Assembly (NCBI GenBank): GCA_964624395.1
Contig: CAZUWY010000003.1
Coordinates: 1 to 47,485 of the forward strand
DNA from: UBA1046 sp964624395
GTDB taxonomy: Bacteria > Bacillota > Clostridia > Saccharofermentanales > DTU023
Length of the DNA: 47,485 bases
Direction of reading: 5' to 3'
Position numbers and translations under genes: made by a program. Within the stretch, counting starts at the first letter, position 1. Each line of letters opens with the position of its first letter. Below the pieces are notes generated by a model that saw only the letters and a list, made by a program, of their open reading frames with translations, was not told the DNA's origin and ran no database searches. This document shows, one piece after another, positions 32,081 to 39,802 of the stretch.

Positions 32081-33004
32081 ATGACAAAGCCTATTTTGGT
32101 TGTGATGGCGGCAGGTATGGGCTCTCGTTTTGGCGGGCTTAAACAAATTGAGCCTGTGGGTCCCAAGGGCGAGATAATTCTGGAATATTCAGTTTTTGAC
32201 GCCGCCCGCGCCGGTTTTGAAAGAGTTATTTTCATCATCAAAGAAGAAATGAAAGAAGATTTTTCGGCCCGGATCAACAAAAGAGTATTTGATCTGCTGG
32301 AGGTCTCTTTTGCTTATCAAAGGCTGGAGGATCTGCCTGCCACCGGCAAGATACCGGCCGGGCGAGAAAAGCCCTGGGGCACCGGCCATGCCATCTTGGC
32401 GGCCAGAGATCTGATTGATGCCCCTTTTGCCGTCATCAATGCCGACGATTACTATGGACCTGAATCCTTTCAGATCATGTATGAATTTTTGCAGGCCGAA
32501 AATAATAAAGATACGGGCTACGGCATGTGCAGCTGGGAGCTGGCCAACACTTTAAGTGAGCACGGTCATGTCTCCAGAGGAGTTTGCTCCTTGAGCCCGG
32601 ATAGTTACCTTGAAAGCATCAAAGAGACTAAAAAAATCTATAAATCAGAAAAAGGCGGCCGCTATAGCCCAGATAATGATCTGAGCTGGATTGAACTTGC
32701 TCCAAAAACACTGGTTTCAATGAATTTCTGGGGTCTGCCGGCCAGCTTTCTGCTTGAGCTGCAGCATAGATTTCCCACTTTTCTTAAAGAAGATCTGCAA
32801 GCTAATCCACTCAAGGCAGAATTTTTACTGCCGGAGATCATCGACAGTCTGATTAAAGAGGACAAGATTAAAGTAAAAGTAATGCCGGTCAAAGACCGCT
32901 GGTACGGCATCACCTATCAAGAGGATAAAGCATTGGTATCAGCTGCACTGGCATCTTTAACCCGGCAGGGGATGTATCCGGACAGCCTGTGGACTGAAAT
33001 TTGA
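32081..33004 (+). CDS. Sugar-phosphate nucleotidyltransferase-like protein
   Basis: The N-terminus VVMAAGMGSRFGGLKQIEPV is the nucleotide-binding signature of NTP transferases that make NDP-sugars or similar activated compounds, and INADDYYGPE is the metal-binding DD motif. The 307 residues form one catalytic domain plus a C-terminal helical part (WYGITYQEDKALVSAALASL). The exact sugar or alcohol substrate cannot be told from the sequence. AGAGGG precedes the ATG. It sits 11 bases after the NYN gene and 9 bases before argS, in a tight same-strand run. Confidence 0.85.
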   Translation: MTKPILVVMAAGMGSRFGGLKQIEPVGPKGEIILEYSVFDAARAGFERVIFIIKEEMKEDFSARINKRVFDLLEVSFAYQRLEDLPATGKIPAGREKPWGTGHAILAARDLIDAPFAVINADDYYGPESFQIMYEFLQAENNKDTGYGMCSWELANTLSEHGHVSRGVCSLSPDSYLESIKETKKIYKSEKGGRYSPDNDLSWIELAPKTLVSMNFWGLPASFLLELQHRFPTFLKEDLQANPLKAEFLLPEIIDSLIKEDKIKVKVMPVKDRWYGITYQEDKALVSAALASLTRQGMYPDSLWTEI

Positions 33005-33013
33005 GGGAATTAA

Positions 33014-34732
33014 ATGCAGTTTAAGGATCAATTGATTGAGATAATAGCTAAAGAATCTGGCCTCAAAGAAGAAGATATTTCTTTGCTGCTGGAAACTCCG
33101 CCCCAGGCGGATATGGGTGATCTGGCTCTGCCTTGTTTCAGGCTGGCCAAAGAGATGAAAATGGCCCCACCCCTGATTGCCCAGAAGCTAAAAGATAGCT
33201 TAGCCGGAAAAATCCCCTGGCTGGAAAAAATTGAGGTCAAGGGGGCTTATCTGAACTTTTTCTTTGCTCCGGCAGTTTATGCCCGGGCAGTATTAGACGC
33301 CGCTTTTTATAACTCCTTTCCCGGTTCGGGCAGGGAGGGGGAGGATCTGACTGTCCTAGTCGAATATTCATCGCCCAATATTGCCAAGCCTTTCCATGTC
33401 GGGCATGCTTTTTCCACTCTTTTGGGCGAGGCCATAGCCAATTTATATGAATACCGCGGCTATCAGGTGGTGAGAATGAATCATCTGGGTGACTACGGCA
33501 CCCAGTTTGGCAAGCTGATTTCCGCCTGGAAGCGCTGGGGAGATGAAAAAGCTCTCAAAGAAGATCCGATCAATGAGTTAAACAGAGTCTATGTCAAATT
33601 TTACCGCGAACTAGAAAATATGCCCGAACTGGAAGATGAAGGGCGAATGTACTTTAAGCTCTTAGAGGAAAATGCCCCCGAGGAATACCGGCTGTGGAAG
33701 CTGTTTCGCGATTTAAGCCTTGAGGCCTTTGATAAGATCTACCGGCGCCTGAAGATTAAATTTGACAATATGAACGGGGAGAGCTTTTATTCAGATAAAA
33801 TACCGGCCGTTGTCAAACTGCTAGAAGAAAAGGGTCTGCTCGAGGAAAGTGAGGGCGCCCTGGTTGTCAATTTAGACAAGTACAAGCTCAACCCCTGCCT
33901 GATCCTCAAATCCGACGGGGCCACAATTTACGCCTCCAGAGACATTGCCGCCGTCTACTACCGGGAGGAAAAGTGGGATTTTTATCGCAATGTCTATGTG
34001 GTGGGAGCGCCGCAGAAAAACCATTTCCAGCAGGTTTTTGCCGTTTTGAAAGAAGCTGGCTTTGCCAAAGCAGATCAATGTATTCATGTAGCATTTGGTA
34101 CAGTTAGATCTACAGAAGGTATCTTTTCCACTAGGCAGGGCAAGGTCATCCTCCTGGACGACCTCTTGGCTGAAGCTGTAGCCAAAACCAGAACCATCAT
34201 TGCCAGCAATAATCCCGATCTGCCGGCCGATGAAATTGACAGTATCGCGGAAAGCGTTGGCGTTGGTGCCGTTCGTTACACTTTCTTGAAAAACGGCAGA
34301 GAAAGAGACATCGTTTTCTCCTGGGCGGATATGCTCGACTTCGAGGGCGATTCTGCACCTTATCTGCAGTACAGCTACGCCCGCTGCTCCAGTATTATGC
34401 GCTCAGCCAAGGCTCAAGGCCTCTGGCCCTTGCCTTTGGAGGGAGTCGACACCGGCCATCTGACAGGTGAGGAAGAACAGGCTGTACTGCGCCTTTTAGA
34501 CAGTTTTGAAGCCGCTGTTTTAGAAGCATTGGCTACCCATGAACCATCGATCATGCTGCGCAATATAAGTCAGCTGGCCAGATCTTTCAACCGTTTTTAC
34601 AACAGTTCCTCCATCTTGCATGCTCAAGAGATTGAAATCGTCAAAGCCCGCCTGGCTCTGACTGAAGCAGTAAGAATCTATCTTAAAGCAGGTCTTGGCC
34701 TTGCCGGCATAGACGTCTTAGACAGGATGTAA
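33014..34732 (+). CDS. argS: Arginyl-tRNA synthetase
   Basis: ArgRS charges tRNA-Arg with arginine. The N-terminal Add-1 domain, specific to ArgRS, covers roughly the first 100 residues. SSPNIAKPFHVGHAFST holds the class I HIGH motif (as HVGH), and FSTRQGKVILLDDLL is the KMSKS-equivalent loop. The C-terminal helical anticodon-binding domain contains YSYARCSSIMRSA and ends with LGLAGIDVLDRM, both typical. The 572-residue length is normal. The stop codon is directly followed by the ATG of the next gene, so they are translated together. Confidence 0.96.
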   Translation: MQFKDQLIEIIAKESGLKEEDISLLLETPPQADMGDLALPCFRLAKEMKMAPPLIAQKLKDSLAGKIPWLEKIEVKGAYLNFFFAPAVYARAVLDAAFYNSFPGSGREGEDLTVLVEYSSPNIAKPFHVGHAFSTLLGEAIANLYEYRGYQVVRMNHLGDYGTQFGKLISAWKRWGDEKALKEDPINELNRVYVKFYRELENMPELEDEGRMYFKLLEENAPEEYRLWKLFRDLSLEAFDKIYRRLKIKFDNMNGESFYSDKIPAVVKLLEEKGLLEESEGALVVNLDKYKLNPCLILKSDGATIYASRDIAAVYYREEKWDFYRNVYVVGAPQKNHFQQVFAVLKEAGFAKADQCIHVAFGTVRSTEGIFSTRQGKVILLDDLLAEAVAKTRTIIASNNPDLPADEIDSIAESVGVGAVRYTFLKNGRERDIVFSWADMLDFEGDSAPYLQYSYARCSSIMRSAKAQGLWPLPLEGVDTGHLTGEEEQAVLRLLDSFEAAVLEALATHEPSIMLRNISQLARSFNRFYNSSSILHAQEIEIVKARLALTEAVRIYLKAGLGLAGIDVLDRM

Positions 34733-36409
34733 ATGACTAGTATTTACGATTTAGACTATCAGGCTCCCAATACTGAAGAGATTGAAGATCAGCTGAGGAA
34801 AATCAGGCTGCGTATGCGCATGTCCTTGTCTCCGGAGGGCATCGTCAAGGGACTTGATGACCTAGATCTTTTGCTCAGAGAGCTGGAGGAGAAATACCTG
34901 ATAGTCCAGATCAGATATGCTAAAAACCCCGAAGATGACTACTGGCGTCATCAATATGAGAGTTTTGTTTCCTGGCAGTCCCATTTTCAAATCAATCTGC
35001 AAGAGACAATGGCTCTTTTAACAGATAACCGCAATGAGAGAGAGATTGCAGCTTTGGTTGGCAACAACGCCTTCTTGCTGGCCAGATCTTTGCTCTCCAG
35101 CTATAGCCCGGCAATCAGGCATGAGCTCGATCAGATTATTATGCTCAAGCAAAAATATATCCAAATGCTCCATAAGCTGGGTCTGAGAACAAAAGGCGGC
35201 TTTAATCCGGGCTGGCAGCTGAAAAAGACCTTCATGCATCCCAGCAGGGATAGAAGATGCATCGCTTATAAAAGATGGCTGCTGCGCTTTAACAATATGC
35301 GCGATGATCTCTTAGCCATCTATCTAGAGATACTGGCTCTGCAAAGGAAAATAACTGAAAAAATGGGCTATGCCCGTATCAGCGACTATATAAGCAGAAA
35401 TCCCTGGCTGGAAGATAGCGATCTAGCCAAGGATAAGAGCTTTGCTCACAGGCTGAGACGCTATTTTCTGCCCATCCTGCAGGAGGTCAGAAGGCAGCAG
35501 GCTGCAAGACTGGGTCATGATCTGCTCTTGCCCTGGGATCAGTGGATGCCCACGGTCTCCGGCTCACCCAAGCCGCTGGCCGAGGCCAACAATCTCGACA
35601 GTTTCATGGCCTGCCTGGACAAAATGTTTGATGATGAATCAGGCTTTTTGCACGATGCCATCAATCTCTCCGACTCAGCCCTTGAGGCCAAAGTCTATGA
35701 AAGAATTGACCGGCCCAGCTTTCATCTCCCGCTATCAGATCTTCCTCATCTGGCCTACACCTTTAATGCGGAAGGCTTTTATCTCTTTGATCTTTTTTAC
35801 CAGGTGGGCTCCTTATGTGCCGACACGGCAGCCTTTTTAAATCGCCTCTTTAATTTTTCCTGGTCAGCTAAAGAAGAAATCCGTAATGTCTGTGCTGTTT
35901 CCGTTGAAACTTTGGCGGCGGATTATGCCGAGAGCTTCTACGGCAGTTATGCCGAGGATGCTTTCGATATTCATTTGAGCGAATGCCTGCAGGAGATCAT
36001 GGAAGCTGCCGCGATCACATTATTTGAACAAGAGGTGCTGGCGCTTGAAAATCCCGACGGGCGAAAGCTGGCGGAAATCTGGACAAAAGAAGAATCCCGT
36101 TCCGGTCTATCTGCTGCCCCCTGGGATGATTCGGCCAATTATTTTTCCGGCTATAAATTTTTATTGTATCCGGAATTGTTATTAAATCCGCTCCAGCACC
36201 TGACCAAAGCCAGGGCCTATATAAGAATCTGGTCCTTCAGACCTTTTTTTGCCGAAGGCTCGCGCAGGCTGGGCACTGCTTTATCCCAGCTTTTAGCCAG
36301 TGACACCGCCACCAGTGATCAGCTGCAGCAGGCCGGTTTTCCCGATTTTGTCTCTGATCTGGATATCAAGCTGGCAGCTTTCAGCTTCTGCGAACGCTTG
36401 AAATTATAA
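34733..36409 (+). CDS. M3-family oligoendopeptidase-like protein lacking the zinc site
   Basis: The 558-residue, mostly helical protein follows the layout of M3 oligoendopeptidases (PepF type): an N-terminal helical part, a MGYARISDYISR element that matches the family's LGYxxxxDY stretch, LLPWDQWMPTVSGSPKPLAEA in place of the pre-catalytic region, and a section before residue 356 corresponding to the lead-in to HExGH. There the sequence is FYQVGSLCAD (Tyr 356, Gln 357, Ser 360), so both zinc His and the catalytic Glu are gone; the downstream ligand region EIRNVCAVSVET also lacks the usual glutamate. It is therefore probably an inactive peptidase homolog. Family assignment is by pattern. It begins with the base after the argS stop. 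Confidence 0.7.
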   Translation: MTSIYDLDYQAPNTEEIEDQLRKIRLRMRMSLSPEGIVKGLDDLDLLLRELEEKYLIVQIRYAKNPEDDYWRHQYESFVSWQSHFQINLQETMALLTDNRNEREIAALVGNNAFLLARSLLSSYSPAIRHELDQIIMLKQKYIQMLHKLGLRTKGGFNPGWQLKKTFMHPSRDRRCIAYKRWLLRFNNMRDDLLAIYLEILALQRKITEKMGYARISDYISRNPWLEDSDLAKDKSFAHRLRRYFLPILQEVRRQQAARLGHDLLLPWDQWMPTVSGSPKPLAEANNLDSFMACLDKMFDDESGFLHDAINLSDSALEAKVYERIDRPSFHLPLSDLPHLAYTFNAEGFYLFDLFYQVGSLCADTAAFLNRLFNFSWSAKEEIRNVCAVSVETLAADYAESFYGSYAEDAFDIHLSECLQEIMEAAAITLFEQEVLALENPDGRKLAEIWTKEESRSGLSAAPWDDSANYFSGYKFLLYPELLLNPLQHLTKARAYIRIWSFRPFFAEGSRRLGTALSQLLASDTATSDQLQQAGFPDFVSDLDIKLAAFSFCERLKL

Positions 36410-36430
36410 TTTTGCCAGCGGGAGGATGAA

Positions 36431-37039
36431 ATGATGAAAATTATACTGGCCAGTCATAATCAAGATAAGCTAGAGGAGCTGAAAAGGCTGCTTGCGCCTT
36501 CGGGGATAGATTTTGTCGGTATGGCTGAAATTGGCTTTGATCAAGAGATTGAAGAAAATGGCCAAAGCTATAAAGAAAATGCCTATCTTAAGGCCAAGGC
36601 CGTGCACGATTATTGCCAATGCCCTGTACTGGCTGACGATACCGGTCTTTCCGTTGATCTGCTTGACGGTGCTCCCGGACTTTATACAGCCAGATTCGCC
36701 GGCCTTGAAAGCAGTTACGATGACAAAATAGAAGCCCTCTGGCAGCTCTTAAAGCCTTACCCGGTTGAATCATGGACAGCCAGTTTCAACTGTGTTCTTT
36801 GCTTTATTGATGAGAGGGAGTATTATTTTAGCGCACAAATCAAAGGGCTTATTTTACCCGAAAAGAGGGGAGAGCACGGTTTTGGCTATGATCCTGTCTT
36901 TTATCTGCCGGAGAGAGATCTGACCACAGCCCAGATGCTGCCGGAGGAAAAAAATAAAATAAGTCATCGCGGCCAGGCCATGGCGAAATTTCTAGCTTTT
37001 CTTGCCGGCCGTCAGGCATATGCTGAAGGTGAAGAATGA
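36431..37039 (+). CDS. rdgB: XTP/dITP diphosphatase (RdgB/HAM1 family)
   Basis: This housecleaning enzyme hydrolyses non-canonical purine nucleotides (dITP, XTP) to monophosphates, preventing their use in DNA and RNA. Family motifs are complete: ILASHNQDKLEELKRLL at the start, LADDTGLSVDLLDGAPGLYTARFAG in two parts near residue 70, HGFGYDPVFYLPE and NKISHRGQAM near the C-terminus. The 202-residue length is typical. GGGAGG lies just upstream; ATG 36431 and ATG 36434 are both possible. Its stop overlaps the ATG of the PheB-like gene by 4 bases (ATGA), a sign of coupled translation. Confidence 0.96.
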   Translation: MMKIILASHNQDKLEELKRLLAPSGIDFVGMAEIGFDQEIEENGQSYKENAYLKAKAVHDYCQCPVLADDTGLSVDLLDGAPGLYTARFAGLESSYDDKIEALWQLLKPYPVESWTASFNCVLCFIDEREYYFSAQIKGLILPEKRGEHGFGYDPVFYLPERDLTTAQMLPEEKNKISHRGQAMAKFLAFLAGRQAYAEGEE

Positions 37040-37473
37040 AAAAGGACGAATATCTGATAGTTAAAGCTGATGTCTTGCCTGAGGTCTTTCGTAAAGTCAT
37101 CCAGGTCAAGGAGCTTTTGGACGGGGGCGAGGTCTACTCCGTCAACAAGGCAGTGCAAAAAATCAAGATCAGCAGATCTGCCTACTATAAATACAGGGAT
37201 GCAGTCAGACCATATGACGAAAGCAAAAGGGGCAGCGTCTATACTTTAATCTTGCAAATTGAAAATTTTCCCGGTGTCTTTCCGGCCATAGTCGAGCTGA
37301 TCTCGCGCAGCGGAGCGAGAATAGTCAATCTGCAGCAAAATATTGTCATCAAGGGACTGGCCAGTATTATTGTCACAATCGATGACTCCTTGATGAAATA
37401 TGCAGCCAGTGAGCTGGCGACACGTCTGCGCAGAGTACATGGCATGAGAAATATTAGTATAATAGATAAATAA
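37036..37473 (+). CDS. pheB: ACT domain-containing protein, PheB/UPF0735 family
   Basis: The 145-residue protein has an N-terminal helical part with a helix-turn-helix-like element (NKAVQKIKISRSAYYKYRDAV), characteristic of the UPF0735/PheB family, and a C-terminal ACT domain (TLILQIENFPGVFPAIVELIS) that usually binds a small ligand such as an amino acid. In Bacillus and relatives the gene lies next to obg or homoserine dehydrogenase; that context is absent here. A regulatory role in amino-acid metabolism is suspected from the ACT domain but not established. It overlaps rdgB by 4 bases. Confidence 0.9.
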   Translation: MKKDEYLIVKADVLPEVFRKVIQVKELLDGGEVYSVNKAVQKIKISRSAYYKYRDAVRPYDESKRGSVYTLILQIENFPGVFPAIVELISRSGARIVNLQQNIVIKGLASIIVTIDDSLMKYAASELATRLRRVHGMRNISIIDK

Positions 37474-37507
37474 GCTTTCAACGCAGACAAAAATACAGGG
37501 AGCCTTA

Positions 37508-38245
37508 ATGTACTTTAGTATCTTTAATTCATATAAAATATATGATCTGGAGCCTGAACGACATGTTCAGGCTTGGTTTCTTGTCCTCTTCTCGAGCTAT
37601 TCAGCCCTGATGATGGCCCTGAACGGGATAGATCTTCTGACCAAGGCATTAATGGAGATAATGCTTTGGCTCTCTGACGCAACAGCTTCTTTACCTGAGA
37701 TCAAGCTGGATTTTATCTTGTACCTTATTGCCTATCCCTTGGTTTTGTTTCTGGCCGACATTTTGTCTTTAACCTATGCCGTCACTTTAATCACCAATAA
37801 AATAAATAAGGAAAACCGCTCCTCGCTGCCGGCTGTCTTAAGAAGAATACTGCCCCTGACCATCTTCTCCTTGATCAGCGGCGGGGTTCATGTCCTCTCG
37901 ATGTTTTTACTGGAGATACCCTATTTTATTTTCTTAGCCATGTTTTACTATGTGCCGATTGAGATTGTCGCCAATAAAAAGAGCATCTCTCGGGCCATGG
38001 AAGATAGCTGGCATCTGACCAAGGGCAAGAGATTATTTATCTTATCCAGCGTGATCGCCATTACCTTCTTTATTCGCTTTGCCGCACAGTTCTTTGCCAG
38101 CCTACTGGCCTCAACCGCCTGGGCGGCTAGCCTGATCATGGGTTTTGCCTTTGCTTTCCGTATCTTGTCAGCGGGGAGATTGAACGGTTTATTATATCTT
38201 TTGCATAACAATATAATTGAGCCGAAAAAAATAGATGGGCTCTAG
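37508..38245 (+). CDS. Multi-pass membrane protein of unknown function
   Basis: The 245 residues contain about five or six membrane segments. The sequence MEDSWHLTKGKRLFILSSV, a polar loop between membrane segments, resembles the repeated AxxxSWxLTKG-type element of DUF975/YciC-like membrane proteins, which have no agreed function. AGGGAGC precedes ATG 37508 at a normal distance. The gene follows PheB after 34 bases and precedes the probable prfB promoter. Function unknown. Confidence 0.75.
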   Translation: MYFSIFNSYKIYDLEPERHVQAWFLVLFSSYSALMMALNGIDLLTKALMEIMLWLSDATASLPEIKLDFILYLIAYPLVLFLADILSLTYAVTLITNKINKENRSSLPAVLRRILPLTIFSLISGGVHVLSMFLLEIPYFIFLAMFYYVPIEIVANKKSISRAMEDSWHLTKGKRLFILSSVIAITFFIRFAAQFFASLLASTAWAASLIMGFAFAFRILSAGRLNGLLYLLHNNIIEPKKIDGL

Positions 38246-38252
38246 TAATGAT

Positions 38253-38281
38253 TTGAGATGGAAATATTCGCCTATTAGATT
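38253..38281 (+). promoter_or_regulatory. Probable promoter of prfB
   Basis: TTGAGA (38253-38258) and TAGATT (38276-38281) are 17 bases apart, just upstream of prfB. Confidence 0.45.
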
Positions 38282-38313
38282 AGATAAAACTTATATTGGG
38301 AAAGGTATAGCCA

Positions 38314-39423
38314 ATGCTGGAATTTGAGCAATTCATCATAGATATAAACGAACGCAGTAAGGATCTTTTGGATCTGGAAAGAGCCCTGCACTTAGATCTG
38401 GAAGAAGAGGAGCTAAAAGAGCTCACCGCTAAGACATATGAGGCTGATTTTTGGTCCGACCCGGAAGAGGCAAAAAAGACCCAGCAAAGAATCAGCCAGA
38501 TTAATAATAAAGCTGAAGAATACAAAAAGCTGACCGAGACCCTAGACGATCTGACAATACTTACAGAGCTTGGGAAAGAGGAAGAAGATAGGGAGATTAT
38601 TGCTGAGATCTCCTCCCAGCTCAAAGCTTGGGATAAGGAATTTGAGCAGCTGCGCCTGAGGACATTATTAAATGAAGAGCACGACAACTCTAATGCCATC
38701 TTAACTTTACACGCCGGAGCCGGCGGGACTGAGGCACAGGACTGGTGCGAAATGCTCTTTCGCATGTATTCCAGATGGGCTGAAAACAATAAATATGAAA
38801 TGAAAGTTTTGGACTACTTAGATGGCGATGAAGCCGGCATAAAAAGTGTCACTTTCAAAGTTTCCGGAGATAACGCCTATGGTTATCTGCGCTCGGAACA
38901 TGGCGTGCACAGGCTGGTGCGCATCTCTCCCTTTGATTCCTCCGGCAGGCGGCATACTTCATTTGCCTCAATCGAAGTCCTGCCTGAGCTGGACGATTCG
39001 ATCATGATTGAGATCAAGCCCGAAGATCTCAGAGTGGATGTCTTTAGGGCCTCGGGGGCCGGCGGCCAGCATGTCAACAAAACATCGTCTGCCGTGAGAA
39101 TGACCCATCTGCCCACCGGTATAGTGGTCTCATGTCAAAACGAGCGTTCCCAGATTCAAAACAGAGAGACTGCCCTGCGCATGCTTAAAGCCAAACTCTA
39201 CACTCTGGCCAGGCAAAAGCATCTCGACAGGGTCGAGGATCTGAAAGGGGAGATGATGGAGATCGCCTGGGGCAGCCAAATCCGATCTTATGTCTTTTGC
39301 CCCTACACAATGGTAAAAGATCATCGCACCGGCTATGAAAAGTCAGATGTTGAAAAAGTTATGGACGGCGAGATAGACGAGTTCATCTATGCCTATCTGG
39401 CCGGCGATAAAATTCAGAAATGA
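38314..39423 (+). CDS. prfB: Peptide chain release factor 2
   Basis: RF2 releases the finished protein at UGA and UAA stop codons. SPFDSSGRRHTSFAS contains the SPF codon-recognition motif, and ASGAGGQHVNKTSSAVR contains the GGQ motif that triggers hydrolysis. The full family N-terminus (MLEFEQFIIDINERSKDLL) is in the same frame as the rest, so the programmed +1 frameshift used by many bacteria to autoregulate RF2 is absent. The 369-residue length is normal. GAAAGG precedes the ATG. purE begins 14 bases after its stop. Confidence 0.96.
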   Translation: MLEFEQFIIDINERSKDLLDLERALHLDLEEEELKELTAKTYEADFWSDPEEAKKTQQRISQINNKAEEYKKLTETLDDLTILTELGKEEEDREIIAEISSQLKAWDKEFEQLRLRTLLNEEHDNSNAILTLHAGAGGTEAQDWCEMLFRMYSRWAENNKYEMKVLDYLDGDEAGIKSVTFKVSGDNAYGYLRSEHGVHRLVRISPFDSSGRRHTSFASIEVLPELDDSIMIEIKPEDLRVDVFRASGAGGQHVNKTSSAVRMTHLPTGIVVSCQNERSQIQNRETALRMLKAKLYTLARQKHLDRVEDLKGEMMEIAWGSQIRSYVFCPYTMVKDHRTGYEKSDVEKVMDGEIDEFIYAYLAGDKIQK

Positions 39424-39437
39424 TAAGGAGTTAAGGG

Positions 39438-39802
39438 ATGAAAAAAGTTCTTGTGCTCATGGGCAGCGACTCTGATCTGCCTAAGCTCAAAAGCTGTCTT
39501 ACCACTTTAGAAGAATATGGTGTAGATTNNNNNNNNNNNNNNNNNNNNNNNNNNNNNNNNNNNNNNNNNNNNNNNNNNNNNNNNNNNNNNNNNNNNNNNN
39601 NNNNNNNNNNNNNNNNNNNNNNNNNNNNGTGCCGGTAGCCACGGTTGCCATCGACGGGGCTAAAAATGCCGCTTTGCTGGCTGTGCAGATCCTGGCCAAT
39701 TCAGCCCCTGAACTGGCCGAAAAACTAATGGCGGGTAAAAGAGCAATGGCTGAAAATGTAATGGCAAAAGATGCCAGCTTGCAGGAGCAGCTTAATGCTT
39801 AA
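39438..39802 (+). CDS. purE: N5-carboxyaminoimidazole ribonucleotide mutase PurE (interrupted by an assembly gap)
   Basis: PurE class I interconverts N5-carboxyaminoimidazole ribonucleotide and carboxyaminoimidazole ribonucleotide in purine synthesis. The first 30 residues (KKVLVLMGSDSDLPKLKSC) carry the substrate-binding MGSDSD motif, and the last 57 (VPVATVAIDGAKNAALLAV onward) match the C-terminal half. The 100-N gap splits them and puts the halves in different frames. About 87 residues are visible whereas PurE usually has about 160, so the real gap is probably nearer 220 bases. AAGGAG precedes the ATG. The end overlaps purN by 8 bases. Confidence 0.88.
39529..39628. other. Assembly gap (100 N)
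   Basis: Exactly 100 N inside purE, a placeholder. The expected PurE length suggests that more than 100 bases are missing. Confidence 0.98.
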
